Source: Nitrospirota bacterium
Lineage (GTDB): Bacteria > Nitrospirota > JACRHJ01
Length of the DNA: 9,494 nt
Direction: 5' to 3'
Assembly: GCA_027328825.1 (NCBI GenBank)
Contig: DAHWTK010000061.1
Location: 1 to 9,494 of the forward strand
A model generated the notes under the pieces. The model searched no databases, was not told the origin of the DNA, and saw only the letters and a list, made by a program, of their open reading frames with translations. This document shows positions 6,184-9,494 of the stretch, piece by piece. A program made the position numbers and the translations under genes. Position 1 is the first letter of the stretch. Each line of letters starts with the position of its first letter.

Positions 6184-7107
6184 ATGAAACTACTTATAAC
6201 TGGCGGGGCAGGATTTATAGGCTCTCATATAACGGATGCCGCAATCGAGGCCGGGATGGAGGTTGCGATTATCGACAACCTCTTCACCGGCAAGAAAGAG
6301 AACTTGAACCCCAGGGCGAAGTTTTACCTCGCCGACATAAGAGACAAGGATATATCCGATATTTTTGCAGCGGAAAAGCCGGACATTGTCTGCCACCAGG
6401 CGGCGCAGGTAAGCGTCCGGAATTCCGTGGAAGACCCGGCCCAGGACGCCGGCATAAACGTCGTCGGCTCCATAAACGTAATCGACAATTGCAGGAAATT
6501 CGGAGCAAGGAAAATAGTCTTCGCCTCTTCCGGCGGCGCTATTTACGGCGAACAGGAAAAATTCCCTGCGCCGGAAGACCATACCGCAAGGCCGGAAAGC
6601 CCATACGGCGCGGCCAAGCTTTCCGTGGAGCACTACCTGTATATCTACAAAAAAGTCTTCAACCTGAAGTATGTCGCGCTCCGCTATTCCAATGTCTACG
6701 GTCCCAGGCAGGATCCTTTCGGAGAGGCCGGGGTAGTGGCAATATTCACCAACAAGATGCTCTCCGGCGATACTCCGCTTATAAATGGTGACGGCGGCCA
6801 GACAAGGGATTACGTCTATGTCAAAGACGTGGTTCAGGCCAACATTCTGGCCTTCCGGGAAGAAGCCGAAGGGCCTTATAATGTCGGCACGGGCATCGAG
6901 ACGGACGTAAACCTGCTATACGGGCTGATAAGCAAGAGAACCGGCTACGCCGGCGGCAATGAACACGGGCCTGCAAAGGCCGGAGAGCAATACCGCAGCG
7001 TGCTCGACTGCGCCCGCATAAAGAGAGAACTCGGCTGGAAACAGCGCTACAGCCTCGAAGAAGGACTGAAGGAGACTGTCGAATATTTCCGGCAAAGAAG
7101 CGCTTAA
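6184..7107 (+). CDS. NAD-dependent sugar-nucleotide epimerase/dehydratase
   Basis: 307 aa, an extended short-chain dehydrogenase of the UDP-glucose 4-epimerase type. The Rossmann motif TGGAGFIGS is at 6-14. D31 closes the second strand and fits NAD preference. The catalytic serine region is ASSGGAIYG (114-122) and the YxxxK pair is Y141/K145 in SPYGAAK. RYSNVYGPRQDP (167-178) and the C-terminal SVLDCARIKRELGW are characteristic. Such enzymes interconvert nucleotide sugars for cell-surface polysaccharide. The exact substrate (UDP-glucose, UDP-GlcNAc or UDP-galacturonate) cannot be settled. No glycan genes are adjacent. There is no SD; the nearby promoter suggests a leaderless or near-leaderless mRNA. 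A hairpin with T5 lies about 50 nt after the stop. Confidence 0.92.
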   Translation: MKLLITGGAGFIGSHITDAAIEAGMEVAIIDNLFTGKKENLNPRAKFYLADIRDKDISDIFAAEKPDIVCHQAAQVSVRNSVEDPAQDAGINVVGSINVIDNCRKFGARKIVFASSGGAIYGEQEKFPAPEDHTARPESPYGAAKLSVEHYLYIYKKVFNLKYVALRYSNVYGPRQDPFGEAGVVAIFTNKMLSGDTPLINGDGGQTRDYVYVKDVVQANILAFREEAEGPYNVGTGIETDVNLLYGLISKRTGYAGGNEHGPAKAGEQYRSVLDCARIKRELGWKQRYSLEEGLKETVEYFRQRSA

Positions 7108-7116
7108 ATTGTTCTC

Positions 7117-7144
7117 TTGAAAAAATCGAATAATCTGATATTAT
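7117..7144 (+). promoter_or_regulatory. Putative promoter of the RRM gene leader
   Basis: TTGAAA (7117-7122) and TATTAT (7139-7144) are separated by 16 nt, with a predicted start near 7151. The start lies just before the hairpin at 7157-7192, so any transcript from here passes through a terminator-like structure before the RRM coding region. Confidence 0.55.
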
Positions 7145-7156
7145 AGTAGTATCGGC

Positions 7157-7192
7157 AGCCGGAGAGGCAAGGGTCGCCTTTTCCGGCTTTTT
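7157..7192 (+). terminator. Intrinsic terminator-like hairpin between epimerase and RRM genes
   Basis: AGCCGGA (7157-7163) pairs with TCCGGCT (7182-7188). An inner stem AGGC/GCCT (7165-7168 with 7176-7179) closes a 7-nt loop. T5 (7188-7192) follows. It probably ends the epimerase transcript, but because a promoter-like element sits between it and the epimerase it may also act as an attenuator or end a short RNA. Confidence 0.7.
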
Positions 7193-7260
7193 ATGTTAGC
7201 GGCTTCTGGGGTCAATCGGGTGGTTGTCCTTTCAAAGCTGACAAAAACAAGGAGATGAAA

Positions 7261-7569
7261 ATGGGTAACAAGCTTTATGTGGGCAACCTGTCATATAAGA
7301 CCTCTGAGGAGGACCTCCAGGAGCTCTTCTCGCAGGCCGGTCAAGTAAGCTCTGTCAAGATAATTACGGACGGTTATTCTGGCCAGTCCAGGGGTTTCGG
7401 CTTTGTTGAGATGGCAACGGATGAAGAAGCCCATAAGGCTATCGAAATGTTCCAAGGCAAGGAGTTCATGCAGAGAGAACTGACCGTGAACGAGGCAAGG
7501 CCTCAGCAGAAGAGAGAAGCCAGGGGCGGCTTCGGCGGAGGCGGGGGCAGGGGCGGCGGCAGGAGATAA
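7261..7569 (+). CDS. Small RRM RNA-binding protein with glycine-rich tail
   Basis: 102 aa, one RNA recognition motif. RNP2 is LYVGNL (5-10) and RNP1 is RGFGFVEM (44-51) with the RNA-stacking aromatics F46 and F48. The tail (about 89-102) is a Gly/Arg-rich segment like those of bacterial and cyanobacterial Rbp proteins, often linked to cold or stress response. The start at 7261 is chosen because AAGGAG (7249-7254) lies 6 nt away; the in-frame ATG at 7255 directly abuts the SD. The gene has a leader of about 110 nt and ends at a strong hairpin terminator, so it is monocistronic. RNA targets are unknown. Confidence 0.94.
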   Translation: MGNKLYVGNLSYKTSEEDLQELFSQAGQVSSVKIITDGYSGQSRGFGFVEMATDEEAHKAIEMFQGKEFMQRELTVNEARPQQKREARGGFGGGGGRGGGRR

Positions 7570-7597
7570 CCCGCAGCAACAAATTTACGCTGACACG

Positions 7598-7626
7598 CCT
7601 CCAGGGTTATTCCCTGGAGGTTTTTT
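7598..7626 (+). terminator. Strong intrinsic terminator after the RRM gene
   Basis: A perfect 9-bp stem CCTCCAGGG/CCCTGGAGG (7598-7606 with 7612-7620) with loop TTATT is followed by T6 (7621-7626). The T tract overlaps the stop codon of the convergent macro-domain gene. In the minus direction the hairpin has no T run after it, so it is not an intrinsic terminator for that gene. Confidence 0.92.
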
Positions 7627-8140
7627 ATTTCAGAGCCTCTTCGTACGCCCTGAAAACTTCATCCCCGAAGCATACGATAATAACCTTCTCCATGTCCGGG
7701 TGTGAACCCAGAAACTCCCTTATTTCCCTGACCGCTATCTTCGATGCCCGCTCCAGCGGGAACCTGTATGCCCCTGTGCCGATCGACGGAAACGCGATAG
7801 TCCTGGCGCCGTTTTCATAAGCCAGCGCCAGGGAATTCCCATAGCATCCGGCAAGCAGGGCGTCCTCTTTCTCCGCAGAGCCGGCACGCCCGCTCCATAT
7901 GGGCCCGACGGTATGTATTATGAATTTCGCAGGCAGGTTATAGCCTCCGGTTATCCTTGCCTCGCCTGTGGGGCAGCCGCCAATTTTTCTGCATTCCCGC
8001 AGAAGCCCAGGCCCGGCTGCCCGGTGTATTGCGCCGTCAACGCCTCCGCCGCCAAGGAGGGTGCTGTTCGCGGCATTAACGACCGCGTCCGCATGAACTT
8101 TTGTAATATCTTCTTTTATAAGCGAAATTTTGCTCACCAT
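7625..8140 (-). CDS. Macro-domain protein (ADP-ribose / O-acetyl-ADP-ribose hydrolase type)
   Basis: 171 aa, essentially one macro domain. Diagnostic blocks are D11 in EDIT (adenine contact), DAVVNAANSTLLGGGG (18-33) with VDGAIHRAAGP (34-44), CPTGEARITGGYNLP (56-70), IIHTVGPIW (74-82) and FPSIGTGAYRFP (117-128). Relatives such as E. coli YmdB deacetylate O-acetyl-ADP-ribose or remove ADP-ribose from proteins, and some bind nucleic-acid-linked ADP-ribose. The N22-N25 and GVD elements used in catalysis are intact. The SD GGAGG (8143-8147 on the minus strand) is only 2 nt from the ATG, so the next codon, GTG, could be the true start. It is transcribed convergently with the RRM gene and divergently from the UspA gene. 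Confidence 0.95.
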   Translation of the reverse strand: MVSKISLIKEDITKVHADAVVNAANSTLLGGGGVDGAIHRAAGPGLLRECRKIGGCPTGEARITGGYNLPAKFIIHTVGPIWSGRAGSAEKEDALLAGCYGNSLALAYENGARTIAFPSIGTGAYRFPLERASKIAVREIREFLGSHPDMEKVIIVCFGDEVFRAYEEALK

Positions 8141-8155
8141 ATCCTCCGTTAGTTA

Positions 8156-8184
8156 TTGACATGCCTGTTTTATGGAGTTATCAT
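8156..8184 (+). promoter_or_regulatory. Near-consensus sigma70 promoter of the UspA gene
   Basis: A perfect TTGACA (8156-8161) and TATCAT (8179-8184) are separated by 17 nt. The start near 8191 gives a 5' UTR of about 31 nt. It lies in the 81-bp divergent gap to the macro-domain gene; no equally clear minus-strand promoter was found there. Confidence 0.75.
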
Positions 8185-8221
8185 AAAATCAGAGTTTATA
8201 TTTTATACTAAGGGGGCATGA

Positions 8222-8665
8222 ATGAAAATATCGCACATACTTCATCCGACAGATTTCTCCGAAGGCTCCGAGGCGGCACTGGACTATGCGAGGGCGCTTG
8301 CAAAACAGTATAACGCATCCCTGACGCATTTGTACGTGTTAAACGACGTGAGCAATGGACAGGGCTGGTACGTCCCTCACATTTCCCTGGATACCTTCTT
8401 GAAGGAGATGCAGGCAGAGGCAAAGAAAAAGCTCGATCACTACTGCTACGAGGAGCAGATGGATTTAAAGAACGTCAATTCCGTAATACTTTCCGGCGAA
8501 GCGGACGATAACATAGTAAATTACGCAAAGAAGAACGGTGTTGACCTTATAGTCATGGGCAGCTACAGCAAGAGCGGGATGGACTTCCTGTTCGGGTCGG
8601 TAACGAGGAAAGTAATCAAAAAAGCGGATTGCCCCGTGCTATGCGTAAAGGTGCCCGCACAGTAG
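8222..8665 (+). CDS. Universal stress protein (UspA family), single domain
   Basis: 147 aa, the usual length for one Usp domain. It opens with ISHILHPTDFSEGSEAAL, the typical first strand and helix, and ends with DLIVMGSYSKSGMDFLFGSV (109-127) and ADCPVLCVK (135-143). The ATP-binding pattern G-2x-G-9x-G-S is degenerate: the second glycine is S116 and the spacing is one residue short (G125-S126), so ATP binding is uncertain. Start: AGGGGG (8211-8216) is 5 nt before ATG 8222; the ATG at 8218 is out of frame. It is followed 20 nt later by a small gene whose SD is paired in a hairpin, suggesting a coupled two-gene unit. Confidence 0.94.
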   Translation: MKISHILHPTDFSEGSEAALDYARALAKQYNASLTHLYVLNDVSNGQGWYVPHISLDTFLKEMQAEAKKKLDHYCYEEQMDLKNVNSVILSGEADDNIVNYAKKNGVDLIVMGSYSKSGMDFLFGSVTRKVIKKADCPVLCVKVPAQ

Positions 8666-8666
8666 T

Positions 8667-8680
8667 CCTCCCACGGGAGG
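8667..8680 (+). promoter_or_regulatory. Hairpin enclosing the SD of the downstream small gene
   Basis: CCTCCC and GGGAGG (8667-8672 and 8675-8680) are self-complementary; realistically a 5-bp stem with a CACG loop. The right arm is the SD for the ATG at 8686. The left arm starts 1 nt after the UspA stop (8663-8665). A ribosome terminating on UspA would cover the left arm and free the SD, so this looks like a translational-coupling device. Confidence 0.6.
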
Positions 8681-8685
8681 GTGTT

Positions 8686-8946
8686 ATGAGACAGGAAAAA
8701 GCGGCAAAACAAGCCCCCGCAATCGAGACGCGGGAACGGCGCAGAACAATAAAGGAAGAGCTTGCGGAAGAGCATACGGGGACGGGGACGCACGTTACAA
8801 ATCTCCTCAGCCAGACCACACGCACAATACTCAACGCGCGCGCGGCACAGTTCCACCGTCAGCTACAGAGAACCCACAGGCTTGGGAACTGGCTTGGTAA
8901 ATTCCATCCGTCCAAAAGCAGGAAAGGTATAAAGCGAAGCGAATAA
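8686..8946 (+). CDS. Small basic protein of unknown function, downstream of UspA
   Basis: 86 aa starting at ATG 8686, 5 nt after GGGAGG; an upstream in-frame start at 8629 would overlap the UspA gene and has less support. The protein is rich in R, K, Q and T, has no membrane segment or signal peptide and no recognisable domain. Residues 15-30 (ETRERRRTIKEELAEE) look helical and strongly charged; a middle THVTNLLSQTTRTILNARAA stretch could form an amphipathic helix; the tail is basic (SKSRKGIKRSE). The clear SD, the coupling hairpin and the strong terminator that follows support a real gene. Nucleic-acid or partner binding is possible but unsupported. Confidence 0.7.
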   Translation: MRQEKAAKQAPAIETRERRRTIKEELAEEHTGTGTHVTNLLSQTTRTILNARAAQFHRQLQRTHRLGNWLGKFHPSKSRKGIKRSE

Positions 8947-8972
8947 GAACGCTACCTTAAAACCGCAGCTTG

Positions 8973-9000
8973 AACCCTTCGCATACCGAAGGGTTTTTTT
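8973..9000 (+). terminator. Intrinsic terminator of the UspA-small gene unit
   Basis: AACCCTTCG (8973-8981) pairs with CGAAGGGTT (8987-8995) around loop CATAC, with a T tract to 9000. It lies 26 nt after the stop of the small gene. Confidence 0.92.
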
Positions 9001-9011
9001 ATAGTTTATCC

Positions 9012-9041
9012 TTGACAAGGCGCCCCTCTATATACTAAATT
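9012..9041 (+). promoter_or_regulatory. Putative promoter of tRNA-Glu
   Basis: A consensus TTGACA (9012-9017) is followed after 18 nt by TAAATT (9036-9041); TATACT at 9031-9036 is a better -10 by sequence but too close (13 nt). The predicted start near 9048 is about 10 nt before the tRNA. GC-rich bases (GCCGCAC) follow the -10, as in many stable-RNA promoters. Confidence 0.55.
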
Positions 9042-9057
9042 AAGCGTCTTGCCGCAC

Positions 9058-9133
9058 GGTCCCTTCGTCTAGCGGTCTAGGACGACGGCCTCTCACGCCG
9101 TAAACACGGGTTCGAGTCCCGTAGGGATCACCA
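9058..9133 (+). tRNA. tRNA-Glu (anticodon CTC)
   Basis: A 76-nt cloverleaf with encoded CCA. The acceptor GGTCCCT pairs with AGGGATC (one G-U). The anticodon stem ACGGC/GCCGT has loop CTCTCAC, giving anticodon CTC (codon GAG). The T arm is ACGGG-TTCGAGT-CCCGT. The discriminator is A. An integrase gene begins about 100 bp beyond its 3' end, so this tRNA is a likely island attachment site. Confidence 0.95.
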
Positions 9134-9138
9134 AATTT

Positions 9139-9205
9139 CCACAGGAAAATCAATCAGTTTTAATCACAAGGTGGGCGACTTTCCCCCGACTTTCCCCCAC
9201 AGGAA
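9139..9205. repeat. Direct repeat CCACAGGAA flanking the tRNA-integrase gap
   Basis: CCACAGGAA occurs at 9139-9147 and 9197-9205, 58 bp apart, both between the tRNA-Glu 3' end and the integrase stop. It may be an arm-type integrase site or chance. Confidence 0.4.
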
Positions 9206-9221
9206 TTATGAGGAGTCGCCC
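9173..9221. repeat. Inverted repeat GGGCGACT / AGTCGCCC
   Basis: GGGCGACT (9173-9180) and AGTCGCCC (9214-9221) are perfect 8-bp inverted arms enclosing 33 bp. No T run follows on either strand, so it is not an obvious terminator. The left arm overlaps the first of the tandem 11-bp repeats. Confidence 0.6.
9177..9198. repeat. Two perfect tandem 11-bp repeats GACTTTCCCCC
   Basis: GACTTTCCCCC is present at 9177-9187 and immediately again at 9188-9198. About one helical turn per repeat would place protein contacts on one face of the DNA. The location between an integrase gene and a tRNA suggests recombinase or excisionase binding sites. Confidence 0.75.
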
Positions 9222-9235
9222 CTCTTGTTCTTGCG

Positions 9236-9494
9236 CTAAACAAAGTCCTCTCCGAAGTATTGCCTTATCTTTCCGGCGTCCTCCTCGATGCCTGGAATGT
9301 ACTTTCCGTAGACCTCGTAGATCATCTGTCTTGAACCGTGTCCCATCCTGGAAACCATTCGGTCCATCGGAGTACCGATTGCAAGCCCCCATGCCGCATG
9401 GCTGTGCCTAAGAGAATACGGCGGACGATACTTTAAACTAGCCAAGCTTAATGCTTTTTTCCATGGGCCCTGCGTAAAGGACCAATTTACGAAG
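9236..9494 (-). CDS. Tyrosine recombinase (phage/island integrase), C-terminal part
   Basis: The minus-strand frame is open from the right window edge to the stop at 9236-9238, 85 residues. It contains the end of the catalytic domain: an Arg-His motif YSLRHSHAAWGLAIG, the second-His region SRMGHGSRQM, and the nucleophile tyrosine in EVYGKYI. The preceding QGPWKKALSLASLKYRPP matches the strand before the Arg in many island integrases. Only the TTG at 9445 and upstream codons lie in the window; the true start and the N-terminal DNA-binding domains are outside. The gene reads towards tRNA-Glu and ends about 100 bp from it, the usual arrangement of an element inserted at a tRNA 3' end. It appears intact as far as visible. 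Confidence 0.93.
   Translation of the reverse strand, partial: FVNWSFTQGPWKKALSLASLKYRPPYSLRHSHAAWGLAIGTPMDRMVSRMGHGSRQMIYEVYGKYIPGIEEDAGKIRQYFGEDFV

Larger units (their letters stand above)
9114..9494. mobile_element. Left end of a putative tRNA-Glu integrated genomic island
   Basis: The tRNA-Glu 3' half, short repeats and a tyrosine integrase occur together and continue past the right edge. The att core would be expected within the tRNA 3' end (T-arm to CCA), but the second copy is not in the window, so the exact boundary is a guess. Confidence 0.55.

Noticed and set aside
7255..7260. ATG at 7255 as the RRM protein start
   Set aside because: It directly abuts the SD; the ATG two codons later has a normal 6-nt spacing.
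9150..9392. Second minus-strand open frame overlapping the integrase
   Set aside because: It is in another frame of the integrase region and runs through the repeat cluster; no domain is visible.
1..9494. CRISPR array, toxin-antitoxin pair or reverse transcriptase
   Set aside because: No regularly spaced repeats and no matching protein motifs were found on either strand.

Overview
The window reads as chromosomal DNA of a Gram-negative-type bacterium of roughly balanced base composition that uses ATA, AGA and AGG codons freely. A deltaproteobacterial or Nitrospirota-like host would fit the gene mix (a DUF748/AsmA-like envelope protein, Ku plus LigD, a short RRM protein, a hemerythrin), but this is inference from style and not a taxonomic identification. 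Most genes carry recognisable sigma70-type -35/-10 boxes and Shine-Dalgarno (SD) sites.

Layout, left to right. The acidic tail of an upstream gene is followed by tRNA-Cys(GCA) with its own promoter and hairpin. A large DUF748/AsmA-like membrane-anchored protein comes next. Then comes an apparent operon of a hemerythrin-like protein, Ku and LigD, the two-component bacterial NHEJ system, with a strong promoter in front of the hemerythrin gene. A NAD-dependent sugar epimerase follows, with a promoter so close that its mRNA may be leaderless. An RRM RNA-binding protein has a hairpin-bearing leader and converges on a macro-domain protein on the minus strand. Divergent from the latter are a UspA-type protein and a small basic protein of unknown function whose SD lies in a hairpin. 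The window ends with tRNA-Glu(CTC), a patch of short direct and inverted repeats, and the C-terminal end of a tyrosine integrase on the minus strand. That arrangement suggests a genomic island inserted at the tRNA-Glu 3' end and running off the right edge.

The most notable observation is in ligD. The domain order is PE-LIG-POL, as in Pseudomonas LigD, but the reading frame breaks twice, once at a run of nine A and once at a run of eight A. Both breaks need the same -1 shift (equivalent to one extra A), and at both sites the zero-frame codons form an A-AAA-AAA heptamer in the register required for slippage. With both shifts the protein would be about 855 aa with every expected catalytic motif. 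Without them the locus gives a stand-alone 3'-phosphoesterase of 217 aa, a truncated adenylation domain and an OB-POL fragment. The possibilities are programmed or transcriptional slippage, real decay, or homopolymer under-calling during sequencing. The sequence alone cannot decide, though other A8 runs in the same gene are in frame.

Functionally the middle of the window is a stress and genome-maintenance neighbourhood: a possible oxygen/iron-binding protein, double-strand-break repair, an RNA-binding protein, an ADP-ribose-related macro domain and a universal stress protein. That they act together is inference from proximity only.
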